NCBI GenBank assembly: GCA_023459355.1
Contig: JAEWUM010000019.1
Location: forward strand, 22,872 to 86,871
Origin: Bacteroidota bacterium
GTDB taxonomy: Bacteria > Bacteroidota > Bacteroidia > Bacteroidales > Paludibacteraceae
Direction: 5' to 3'
Length of the DNA: 64,000 nt
Each line of letters starts with the position of its first letter. Position 1 is the first letter of the stretch. The position numbers and the translations under genes are program-made. The notes beneath the pieces are model-generated. The model searched no databases. It was not told the origin of the DNA and saw only the letters and a program-made list of their open reading frames with translations. Shown here piece by piece: positions 53,884-61,768 of the stretch.

Positions 53884-54110
53884 ATGACAGAAAAACACAT
53901 CTACATCAACGGTGTTTACAGAAAAGTAATTGAAGAAATACTTCAATCCAATCAACCAATAGGATATTTACAAGCATACTCTCCTTATAAGATTAAAGAA
54001 TTAGTCAAGTATCCACCGGATGAAAAACGAAATGGGATGTAGTAGATCAAAAGGAGAAGTACGATTTGGCTTTTGAGAATGATGTGCAAATGGCCAAAAA
54101 GATGAAATAA
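53884..54110 (+). pseudogene. Small frameshifted ORF after the DUF4391 gene
   Basis: An ATG at 53884 opens 52 codons (start MTEKHIYINGVYRKVIEEIL) up to a TAG at 54040-54042. Codons that fit the same protein continue in another frame (WDVVDQKEKYDLAFENDVQM) to a TAA at 54108. A single base change in length near 54030 would join them into one protein of about 75 residues. I do not recognise it. Its place after the helicase-DUF4391 pair suggests a lost accessory gene of that operon. Confidence 0.5.
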
Positions 54111-54164
54111 TACAAATAATTCATAAAAACGTAAATTCATTAACCTTACAAGTAAATAATTTTG

Positions 54165-54172
54165 TACCTTTG
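54165..54172 (+). promoter_or_regulatory. Minus-7 box of the toxin-antitoxin operon
   Basis: TACCTTTG is a perfect TAnnTTTG match that ends only two bases before the ATG at 54175. The expected transcription start therefore falls on or next to the start codon, which would make the toxin mRNA leaderless. Confidence 0.6.
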
Positions 54173-54174
54173 CG

Positions 54175-54507
54175 ATGAAAATTAAATATAAGAACAACAA
54201 ACTCGAAAAATCACTCACCCATGATAAGGAGCTTATAAAGTCGTACGGTGAGCTGGCCAAAAAGATTAAAGAAAGAATAAAGCAGCTTACTGCAGCAGAA
54301 AACCTGTCGGTCATTGCATTACTTCCTGCTTTGCGATTGCATCCGTACAAAGGGAATCGGGTTGGCGAATGGTCTGTTGATATCAAAGATAACTGGCGAA
54401 TAGTTTTTGAAATTGCACAAAGTCCTATTCCCCAAAAAGAAGATGGAGGTGTAAATCTAACACAAATTACTGTCATAGAAATTGTTTCAGTAGAAGACCC
54501 ACATTAA
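54175..54507 (+). CDS. higB: HigB-like (RelE superfamily) toxin
   Basis: This 110-residue basic protein shows the RelE/HigB pattern: helices with LTHDKELIKSYGELAKKIKE, then ALLPALRLHPYKGNRVGEW and the strand pair DNWRIVFEIA. HigB toxins cleave mRNA on the ribosome and are neutralised by an antitoxin encoded downstream. The antitoxin gene starts 11 bases after the stop. The gene order toxin-antitoxin is the one expected for higBA. Confidence 0.85.
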   Translation: MKIKYKNNKLEKSLTHDKELIKSYGELAKKIKERIKQLTAAENLSVIALLPALRLHPYKGNRVGEWSVDIKDNWRIVFEIAQSPIPQKEDGGVNLTQITVIEIVSVEDPH

Positions 54508-54518
54508 CACACACAATC

Positions 54519-55625
54519 ATGACTAATTCAGAAGCAAAAAAACAACTTTTATCCTGCCCCGGCGATACCATTCAGGAGCATATTGATGCTATAGGAATGT
54601 CGCAGGCCGAATTGGCCGAACGATTAGGCAGGTCAGTCCCGAAACTTAACGAATTGATAAAAGGTAAAGCCCCGATAACCAAAGAAACAGCCACCAAGCT
54701 CGAATATGTATTGGGTATTCCGGCGAGCTTTTGGCTCAGTTTAGAAAGAAACTATCAGGACGAATTACTGGAAATTGAACAAATGGAGTTCCTGGAACAA
54801 TGTGTTGAATGGCTAAATGCATTTCCGGTTTCAGCCATGAAAAAAATGGGTATATTGCCTGTAACAAATGAAAAGCGTGTGTTGGCAGAGAGCCTGTTAA
54901 AATTTTTCAGGATTGCTTCTCCCAATCAATGGGCGAGCTTATACACCAATAATGAATTAGCATTCAAAATAGACCTCCGATATACTACTGAACCACAAGC
55001 CATTTCAGTATGGTTGCGCCTGGGAGAAATTCAGGCAGAAAAAATACAAACTATGGATTTTGATAAAAAGTTAATTCGTGAACGAATGCATGAAATCCAA
55101 ACTTTATGTTACCAAATGCCTGACAACTGGATGAGTAAATTACAAGATATATGTAGTGAATGTGGTATTGCATTAGTATATACTCCCTGTATTTCGAAAG
55201 CACCCATTTATGGTGCTTCAAGATGGATTAAAAACTATTCGAAGCCATTAATTCAAATTACAGATCGCCAGAAAGATTACAATGCATTCTGGTTTTCATT
55301 TTTTCACGAATTGGCTCACATTTTATATCATGGCAAAAAGGATGTATTTATTAGTCTGGACAATATAGCGCCTGACGATGAAAAGGAAAAGCAAGCCGAT
55401 GATTTTGCTGCACGGATGTTATTGTCAGAAAAGGAGAGAAATGAATTATTTCAACACTCAGATTTATCTCCGGAGTTAATTTTGGCTTTTAGTAGAAAAT
55501 ATGGCAGAAATCCGTCAATCATAGTTTCTCAAATTCAAAGACAAACGAAGGTTTATAATGATTTCAATTTAAACAGGTTGAAAATAAAAGTGAACTTTGA
55601 TCAATTTGAATCGATACGGATGTAA
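54519..55625 (+). CDS. higA: HigA-type antitoxin fused to ImmA/IrrE metallopeptidase domain
   Basis: This 368-residue protein has an N-terminal HTH_XRE domain of HigA type (about 15-80; IGMSQAELAERLGRS, KLNELIKGKAPITKETATKL) and a C-terminal zinc peptidase domain of the ImmA/IrrE type with FFHELAHILYH near residue 262 and a downstream EKQADDFAARMLL. Such fusions bind the operator and the toxin; the peptidase part may cut a regulator or the antitoxin itself. Its frame ends where a transposase remnant begins. Codon use is AT-rich like its surroundings. Confidence 0.88.
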   Translation: MTNSEAKKQLLSCPGDTIQEHIDAIGMSQAELAERLGRSVPKLNELIKGKAPITKETATKLEYVLGIPASFWLSLERNYQDELLEIEQMEFLEQCVEWLNAFPVSAMKKMGILPVTNEKRVLAESLLKFFRIASPNQWASLYTNNELAFKIDLRYTTEPQAISVWLRLGEIQAEKIQTMDFDKKLIRERMHEIQTLCYQMPDNWMSKLQDICSECGIALVYTPCISKAPIYGASRWIKNYSKPLIQITDRQKDYNAFWFSFFHELAHILYHGKKDVFISLDNIAPDDEKEKQADDFAARMLLSEKERNELFQHSDLSPELILAFSRKYGRNPSIIVSQIQRQTKVYNDFNLNRLKIKVNFDQFESIRM

Positions 55626-55649
55626 GAAACAAGGAGAAAAATCGAAAAA

Positions 55650-56089
55650 GAAAGCGTGGGATTGTAGTTGGCAAATACCGTTTCAGCGAGATTGCAGATA
55701 ACAGGTATCAGTGTGAAGTGAATCAATATGGGCAAATTGCATTTGATGAATGGATGAAATTACCCGAACGTTACCCAAATCTAGAATTGGACGTGTTTCA
55801 AATAATGCCAAACCATATCCATGCCATCATATTATTGACGAATCCCGCCACCGTAGGGGCAACCCTTGCGGTTGCCCCTATTGGGAACACGGTTGCCCCA
55901 AATGGGAACACGGTTGCCCCAAATGGGAACACGGTTGCCCCAAATGGGAACACGGTTGCCCCTATTGGGGATGACATTACCCCTATTGCAAATGATATTA
56001 TCAGGGCAGGGGTGAACCCTGCCCCTACGGGGGTATCCGATATTGTTGGGGCATATGAATCGTTGGTGGCGAATGGTTGTTCAATTTAA
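55650..56089 (+). pseudogene. Y1 (REP-associated/IS200-like) transposase remnant carrying tandem repeats
   Basis: One frame reads GKYRFSEIADNRYQCEVNQY, GQIAFDEWMKLPERYP and FQIMPNHIHAIILL. The HUH motif H-I-H of Y1 transposases and the spacing match RAYT-type proteins. The true start upstream is missing, and after the HUH motif the frame runs into five 21-bp repeats and ends in unrelated codons at 56089. The tyrosine-containing helix is missing, so it cannot be active. Confidence 0.85.
55870..55974 (+). repeat. Five 21-bp tandem repeats (GGTTGCCCCAAATGGGAACA type)
   Basis: Units start at 55870, 55891, 55912, 55933 and 55954; the three middle units are identical and the outer ones read CCCTATTGGG instead of CCCAAATGGG. 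Each unit has a small CCCNNNTGGG palindrome. In the remnant frame they encode the heptapeptide GNTVAPN/I. Confidence 0.95.
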
Positions 56090-56130
56090 AAACATAAATT
56101 TTTGATTAAACATACCAATAGGCAATCAAC

Positions 56131-58029
56131 CTATTTATTCCATTCCGGCCCCACCGCATCACTCGGCATCCGCCAATCACCGCGCGGTGATAAATTAATC
56201 GAACCGACTTTCGGTCCATCAGGCATGCAGGAGCGTTTGAATTGTTGCGCGTAGAATCTTTTCAGGAAAACCTTCAGCCACTTGGATATTACCTCTTCAG
56301 TATAAATATCTTTAAAGGCCTGATTGGCCAAGAAGAAAATCTTATCGGGACTGAAACCGAAACGTACGAAGTAATACAGGAAGAAGTCGTGCAGTTCGTA
56401 AGGACCCACCAAATCTTCTGTTTTTTGGGCAATGTTGCCATTATCGTCGGCAGGGAGCAACTCCGGACTGACAGGCGTAATAAGTACATCCTGCAATACG
56501 GCTTCTGACTGAGCATCCAGCTGATGCGAAGCCCATTCGACTAAATACCGGACTAATGTTTTGGGTATGCCACTGTTGACGGCATACATCGACATGTGGT
56601 CGCCATTGTAAGTCGCCCAGCCGAGCGCTAATTCCGATAAATCTCCGGTTCCCACGACTAAGCCATTGGTTTTGTTGGCCATGTCCATCAGGATTTGGGT
56701 ACGTTCCCGTGCCTGGGTGTTTTCGTAGGTCACATCGTGTTGATTCGGGTCGTGTTTTATATCCTTGAAATGTTGGATACAAGCCTCCTTAATCGAAATT
56801 TCGTGCATCGTGATGCCCAACGATTGCATCAAACTGATGGCGTTGTTATACGTGCGGTCGGTCGTGCCGAAGCCGGGCATGGTGATGCCGACTACTTTTC
56901 TACGGTCGTAACCAAGCTTGTCGGCCGTTTTCACGCAAACCAGCAAAGCCAGTGTCGAATCCAATCCGCCGGAAATGCCAATTACCATCGTCTCCGCTTT
57001 GGTATGCTTCCAGCGTTGTGCCAGTCCGCCTACCTGTATAGAGAAAATTTCTTCGCAATGCGCATCCCGGTTGGCAGTAGGAGGCACAAATGGATATTTC
57101 TCTATGCTCCTGTGCAGACGCTCAAAAGGTATATCCGACGACTTGCATGGGATGGTTTGATACATTGCATCCGACTTGGCCTGATAGAAATTGGAATTTC
57201 TGAGCTTCTCTGCCTTTAATTTCTCGGTATCGATTTCAGCAATAACCAATTGTGATTCGAATGAGAAGCGTTCAGATGATTGAATGATGACCCCGTTTTC
57301 AGCAATAATTCCGTTACCGGCATACACCACATCGGTAGATGATTCTCCAAAACCGGCAGAAGCATAGATGTATCCTGCATGGCATCGACCGGATTGTTGT
57401 TCAATCAGCTGTCGCAGGTAGCGGTGTTTGCCAATTAGTTCATTCGAAGCGGAGAGGTTAAATATCAGGTCGGCGCCGTGCAGACAATGTTGTGTGGACG
57501 GCGGCAGTGGAACCCACAGGTCTTCGCAAATCTCGGTTCCAAACAGTACATCCTGGTAGTTAAATAACAGGTTGGTTCCAAATGGAACACTGGTTTCATT
57601 CAGTCGGATGATTCCAGGTTTGTCGGCTATACCCGAAGCAAACCACCGTTTTTCGTAGAATTCATTGTTGTTAGGAAGATAGGACTTCGGAACGATGCCC
57701 AGCACCTTGCCCGACTGAAAAACAACGGCTACATTGTAAAGTTGGTTGTGTACACGCAGTGGCATACCGGCTATGACGATAACCCCCAACGCGTAAGTTT
57801 TCAGCAGGATATCATTCAATGCAACTTCGGCATCAGCCAGTAATTGTTGCTGCAAAAATAAATCGGCACAGCTGTATCCGGTAATGCCCAGTTCGGGAAA
57901 ACACAGGATTTCTACCTGTTCCCGTTCCGCCCGTTCAATCAGTTCCATCATCTTCGAACTGTTGAATTTACAGTCTGCCACCCGGATTTCAGGAATGGCA
58001 GCGGCTACTTTGATAAAACCATGCTTCAT
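56131..58029 (-). CDS. nadE: Glutamine-dependent NAD+ synthase
   Basis: I chose the ATG at 58029 (632 residues, MKHGFIKVAAAIPEIRVADC); an in-frame ATG at 58095 adds 22 residues that come from an intergenic repeat. The N-terminal nitrilase-type glutaminase has the triad Glu46 (CFPELG), Lys in GIVPKSYLP and Cys in FGTEICEDLW. The C-terminal NAD synthase has the ATP-pyrophosphatase loop GISGGLDSTLAL, and GTGDLSELALGWATYNGDHM. It amidates nicotinate adenine dinucleotide to NAD with ammonia from glutamine, the last step of NAD synthesis. Confidence 0.96.
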   Translation of the reverse strand: MKHGFIKVAAAIPEIRVADCKFNSSKMMELIERAEREQVEILCFPELGITGYSCADLFLQQQLLADAEVALNDILLKTYALGVIVIAGMPLRVHNQLYNVAVVFQSGKVLGIVPKSYLPNNNEFYEKRWFASGIADKPGIIRLNETSVPFGTNLLFNYQDVLFGTEICEDLWVPLPPSTQHCLHGADLIFNLSASNELIGKHRYLRQLIEQQSGRCHAGYIYASAGFGESSTDVVYAGNGIIAENGVIIQSSERFSFESQLVIAEIDTEKLKAEKLRNSNFYQAKSDAMYQTIPCKSSDIPFERLHRSIEKYPFVPPTANRDAHCEEIFSIQVGGLAQRWKHTKAETMVIGISGGLDSTLALLVCVKTADKLGYDRRKVVGITMPGFGTTDRTYNNAISLMQSLGITMHEISIKEACIQHFKDIKHDPNQHDVTYENTQARERTQILMDMANKTNGLVVGTGDLSELALGWATYNGDHMSMYAVNSGIPKTLVRYLVEWASHQLDAQSEAVLQDVLITPVSPELLPADDNGNIAQKTEDLVGPYELHDFFLYYFVRFGFSPDKIFFLANQAFKDIYTEEVISKWLKVFLKRFYAQQFKRSCMPDGPKVGSINLSPRGDWRMPSDAVGPEWNK

Positions 58030-58075
58030 TATATTTACTATTTGACTATTTTTGCAACCATATAAATCATGTAAG

Positions 58076-58101
58076 AACCACTGACCACTAACCACTAACC
58101 A
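58076..58101 (-). repeat. TTAGTGG heptamer tract after the DUF2721 gene
   Basis: In the gene's direction TGGTTAGTGGTTAGTGGTCA follows the stop codon directly and continues as GTGGTT. Confidence 0.9.
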
Positions 58102-58503
58102 CTATTCAGTTCGCTCTTCCATATCACTCAGATGCAGTTTCAGTGATTTTACTGAAATTTGAATTTCCCAGGCCGACAATCCAAGTGATATAATTAATAA
58201 CAACAGTGCCAGTCCGAATATATAAGCTGAAAGAATCTGCGATCCCAGGTAAATCAGGAACATAGTTGCCACGCACAGCAACAAACTCACAACTCCACAA
58301 AGTTGCATGTATTTTGTCAGGGCCAGCCTTTTACGCAGGTTCATAATCTGCGCCTTTGTGATGGCCGATCTATCCACCATGTACTTATCCTTCAGGTTTC
58401 GAACCAATTGGGCATACGACAAAAACCGATTCGTGTATGCCAACAGGATCAACGAAACCGCTGAAAATAAAAATGTCGGTGTTATGAGTGTAAGTTCTTC
58501 CAT
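58102..58503 (-). CDS. DUF2721 family membrane protein
   Basis: This 133-residue protein has three hydrophobic segments: about 8-25 (TPTFLFSAVSLILLAY), 65-90 (LCGVVSLLLCVATMFLIYLG) and 92-112 (YIFGLALLLLIISLGLSAW). A basic cytoplasmic loop separates the first two. It matches DUF2721, an inner-membrane family of unknown function. It lies 135 bases downstream of the ferredoxin-NADP reductase gene on the same strand, but a repeat tract separates them. Confidence 0.8.
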   Translation of the reverse strand: MEELTLITPTFLFSAVSLILLAYTNRFLSYAQLVRNLKDKYMVDRSAITKAQIMNLRKRLALTKYMQLCGVVSLLLCVATMFLIYLGSQILSAYIFGLALLLLIISLGLSAWEIQISVKSLKLHLSDMEERTE

Positions 58504-58509
58504 GTTTTT

Positions 58510-58643
58510 AATGTCTACAGTCTACAGTCTACAGTCGCAGTCCGTCATTGCGAGGAGTTCACGAAGTGAACGACGTGGCAACCCTATCTAAATCTGCATC
58601 TGGTCATTCAACCCTCCGTTTTCCACTAACCACTAACCACTAA
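58510..58643 (-). repeat. Mixed repeat gap between fpr and the DUF2721 gene
   Basis: From left to right: three CTACAGT units (58512-58533), an interspersed GTCATTGCGAGGAG repeat (58541-58580) with the hairpin TTCACGAAGTGAA, a TCCGTTTTCC unit, and ACCACTAACCACTAATT (58626-58643). The last piece, in gene direction, directly follows the fpr stop codon as TTAGTGG units. No gene is present. Confidence 0.85.
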
Positions 58644-59447
58644 TTAAAACTTCTCCACATGAATTTGTCCGGGTTGCTTCCGGCTGTGTTCAATGAAGCC
58701 ATCTTTTCCTAAACATTCAATCATGCCATTTACCATGTTGGGATTACCACACAGGAAAACGTGGGTGTTCTCGGGTGTCGGTTTGAAGCCCCACAATTTT
58801 TCAACGGTACCTTCTTCCCAGATTTCCTGGATAAACTGCGTTTTACCTTTCCAGGTCACGTGTTCTTTTTGAGGTTCAGTAATGGTTGGGATATAATCAA
58901 AATGAGGAGCAATGGTTTCCAACAAGTTCAATTCAGAAGAATAACCCAGATCCCATGAGTTAGCAGCGCCATGTATTACCACAATATTGCCTTTTCTTTT
59001 CAGGGCATCTGAACGTAACATACTCATGTAAGGAGCAACACCAGTTCCGGTAGCAATTAAGACAATGTTTTGATCTTCATTCACTTCGTCCAATGTGAAC
59101 ATCCCCACAAAACGTTGTCCAACCCAGATTTTATCACCAATCTGCAAATTAAACAAGCGAGGTGTCAAGGCTCCTGAATGAACCAGGGTAATGTAAAACT
59201 CAACGTAATCTTTTGATACGTTGGAAGATGCGATAGAATAAGCTCTCTTGATTAATTTATCAGGTGATGGTTCTACTACCTCATCAGTTGCTTCAGGACA
59301 TTTTGCATTGGTAGGAGGCAAGCCAATACCTACAAACTGACCTGGTTTAAAATCAGGCAACTCCCATCCGAGTGGTGCGATTCTGAATACTTTCATGATT
59401 GGTGAAACTTGTACCACCTGCTGAACAATTGCATTTAATTCTTCCAT
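58644..59447 (-). CDS. fpr: Ferredoxin--NADP(+) reductase
   Basis: This 267-residue FAD enzyme has the FAD-binding RAYSIASSNV and an NADP-binding domain with ATGTGVAPYMSMLRS, HGAANSWDLGY and VFLCGNPNMV. It moves electrons between ferredoxin or flavodoxin and NADPH in the cytoplasm. The C-terminus (GQIHVEKF) is the short form of bacterial subclass I enzymes. A good promoter lies upstream. Confidence 0.93.
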   Translation of the reverse strand: MEELNAIVQQVVQVSPIMKVFRIAPLGWELPDFKPGQFVGIGLPPTNAKCPEATDEVVEPSPDKLIKRAYSIASSNVSKDYVEFYITLVHSGALTPRLFNLQIGDKIWVGQRFVGMFTLDEVNEDQNIVLIATGTGVAPYMSMLRSDALKRKGNIVVIHGAANSWDLGYSSELNLLETIAPHFDYIPTITEPQKEHVTWKGKTQFIQEIWEEGTVEKLWGFKPTPENTHVFLCGNPNMVNGMIECLGKDGFIEHSRKQPGQIHVEKF

Positions 59448-59484
59448 TTTTTTCCTGTTAAATATTGAATTTAAAATTTACATG

Positions 59485-59517
59485 CAAAGATATTATTTTT
59501 TTGTAAACAAATGCAAA
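59485..59517 (-). promoter_or_regulatory. Promoter of fpr
   Basis: On the minus strand TTTG (59517-59514) and the perfect minus-7 TATCTTTG (59492-59485) are 21 bases apart; the leader is about 33 bases. Confidence 0.65.
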
Positions 59518-59578
59518 TTGGATTGATTGTAAAAGTTCAGAAATGTAATTTAGAGAGCCGGATGTTGATCTTTTTGCT

Positions 59579-59586
59579 TACTTTTG
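59579..59586 (+). promoter_or_regulatory. Putative minus-7 box of topB
   Basis: TACTTTTG fits TAnnTTTG. If used, the mRNA would begin near 59590 and carry a 150-base leader that contains the whole inverted repeat at 59609-59727. No minus-33 box is clear. Confidence 0.45.
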
Positions 59587-59608
59587 TATTCAAAAATCAA
59601 TATTATAA

Positions 59609-59727
59609 ACCATATAAGTCATATAAGTTACATATAAGCTTGTTCCAATATAGTTGAAAAATATTTACGTAATTAAATAACCATATCGAAAGTAAAACTT
59701 ATATGTAACTTATATGACTTATATGGT
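59609..59727. repeat. Perfect 30-bp inverted repeat upstream of topB
   Basis: The arms at 59609-59638 and 59698-59727 are exact complements of 30 bases with a 59-base loop. Each arm is built of three ATATAAG words (ACCATATAAGTCATATAAG then TTACATATAAG). The right arm ends 12 bases before the topB ATG. Confidence 0.95.
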
Positions 59728-59739
59728 AAAATCTGAAAC

Positions 59740-61707
59740 ATGATAGTTTGTATTGCTGAAAAACCCTCTGTTGCCCGTGATCTGGCAGATATTCTTGGTG
59801 CTAAAACCAGGAAGGATGGCTATTTTGAAGGTAATGGTTATCAGGTAACCTGGACTTTCGGACATTTGTGCGGATTGCTGGAGCCACACGAATATGCTCC
59901 GGAATGGAAAGCATGGGCGCTGAGTATGCTCCCCATGATTCCGCAGCGTTTCGGCATCAAAGTGATGGATAACAGCGGGGTGCAAAAGCAGTTCAACGTC
60001 ATCAAGAGTTTGGTCGCTGTTGCTGATGGGGTGGTTAATTGCGGGGATGCGGGACAGGAAGGGGAGTTGATTCAGCGTTGGGTGTTGCAGAAAGCCTTAT
60101 GTAAAGCACCTGTGAAACGTCTCTGGATTTCATCGCTGACCGAAGATGCGATTCGCGAAGGTTTTAAAAGTTTAAAAGACGAGAAACAATATCAGCGTTT
60201 GTACGAGGCTGGTTTGTCGAGGGCAATTGGAGACTGGTTGCTCGGGATGAATGCTACACGATTGTACACATTAAAATATGGAAGAAACAAACAAGTGTTA
60301 TCAATCGGTCGCGTGCAAACACCTACTTTGGCATTGATTGTGAACCGCCACCTCGAAATTGAAAACTTCAAACCGGAAAAATACTTCGAACTCAAAACGG
60401 TGTACCGCGATACGGTTTTTTCCTGCTCAAAAGGTAAATTTGCTTCGGAAGAGGAAGGAAAGGACTTGCTTCAAAAGATACAAGAGTCAGATTTTCAGAT
60501 TATTGATATTGCTATTAAAAAAGGCAATGAATCAGCTCCACGCCTGTTCGACTTAACATCTTTACAGGTTGAATGCAATAAGAAGTTTGCTTTCTCGGCA
60601 GATGAAACGCTGAAACTCATCCAATCGCTCTACGAGAAAAAAATCACTACCTATCCGCGTGTGGATACGACTTACCTGAGTGAGGATATCTATCCTAAGA
60701 TTCCGGGAATCCTGAAAGGACTGAAAGATTATACCACGTTGACAGAAAGTCTGCTGACAGGCAAATTACCCAAAACTAAAAAGGTTTTTGATAATAAGAA
60801 AGTGACTGATCACCATGCCATCATCCCGACAGGTGTACATCCGGTCAATCTTACAGCTGATGAACGTAAAGTCTTCGACCTCGTTGCCAAACGCTTTATT
60901 GCCAATTTCTATCCGGAATGTAAGATTTCTACCACAACTGTGTTGGGTGAAGCCGCAGAACTGGAATTTAAAGTCACCGGTAAGCAAATTTTAGAACTAG
61001 GTTGGCGGGTGGTTTTCGAAGATCCGAATAAAGATGTTGCCAATAACAAGGACAATGCAGACGAACAGGAAAGCACTGAGGAATCAGGCATCCTGCCTTT
61101 GTTTGAAAAAGGGGAGAGGGGACCGCACACGCCAGGTTTGAATGAAAAATGGACTTCGCCACCACGTCCTTATACCGAGGCTACTTTACTTCGTGCTATG
61201 GAAACTGCGGGGAAATTTGTTGATAATGAAGAGTTGAGAGATGCCATGAAAGAAAACGGCATTGGACGGCCTTCTACACGTGCGGCTATTATTGAAACGC
61301 TGTTTAAAAGAGATTATATCCGCAAGGAAAAGAAAAACCTGATTCCGACCCCTACCGGCATTGAATTGATTCAGATCATTCAGGAAGATTTATTGAAATC
61401 GGCTGAGTTGACTGGTATTTGGGAAAAAAAGCTGCGGGAAATAGAAAAAGGAGCTTTCGAGGCCGGACAGTTTCTGGAAGAATTGAAAGAAATGCTTGTG
61501 CGAATCGTCAAAAATGTAAAAACGGATAACCGTACGCAGGAGCAGTTAATACAGGCATCGGTAACAGCATCATTTTCCGGAGATGAAATTGTTGGCACGG
61601 TTTGTCCTCTTTGTCGCAAAGGTCATATCCTCAAGGGAAACACTGCCTACGGATGCAGTGAATGGAAAAGCGGATGTGGTTTCAGACAACCGTTTGCCGG
61701 AATATGA
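59740..61707 (+). CDS. topB: DNA topoisomerase III
   Basis: This 655-residue type IA topoisomerase has a Toprim domain with IAEKPSVARDLA and NCGDAGQEGELIQRW. The active site is R307-V-D309-T-T-Y312 in TTYPRVDTTYLSED. A C-terminal zinc-ribbon-like end carries CPLCRKG and CSEWKSGCGFRQP. Topoisomerase III passes single strands and resolves recombination or replication intermediates. The insertion around 430-465 (rich in N, D and E) is a low-complexity linker. Confidence 0.95.
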   Translation: MIVCIAEKPSVARDLADILGAKTRKDGYFEGNGYQVTWTFGHLCGLLEPHEYAPEWKAWALSMLPMIPQRFGIKVMDNSGVQKQFNVIKSLVAVADGVVNCGDAGQEGELIQRWVLQKALCKAPVKRLWISSLTEDAIREGFKSLKDEKQYQRLYEAGLSRAIGDWLLGMNATRLYTLKYGRNKQVLSIGRVQTPTLALIVNRHLEIENFKPEKYFELKTVYRDTVFSCSKGKFASEEEGKDLLQKIQESDFQIIDIAIKKGNESAPRLFDLTSLQVECNKKFAFSADETLKLIQSLYEKKITTYPRVDTTYLSEDIYPKIPGILKGLKDYTTLTESLLTGKLPKTKKVFDNKKVTDHHAIIPTGVHPVNLTADERKVFDLVAKRFIANFYPECKISTTTVLGEAAELEFKVTGKQILELGWRVVFEDPNKDVANNKDNADEQESTEESGILPLFEKGERGPHTPGLNEKWTSPPRPYTEATLLRAMETAGKFVDNEELRDAMKENGIGRPSTRAAIIETLFKRDYIRKEKKNLIPTPTGIELIQIIQEDLLKSAELTGIWEKKLREIEKGAFEAGQFLEELKEMLVRIVKNVKTDNRTQEQLIQASVTASFSGDEIVGTVCPLCRKGHILKGNTAYGCSEWKSGCGFRQPFAGI

Positions 61708-61768
61708 TTGTTTGGTTTTAATTTTGTATTTTTGTATCTGTTTTTAAAAAATATGGATTGAATAATTG

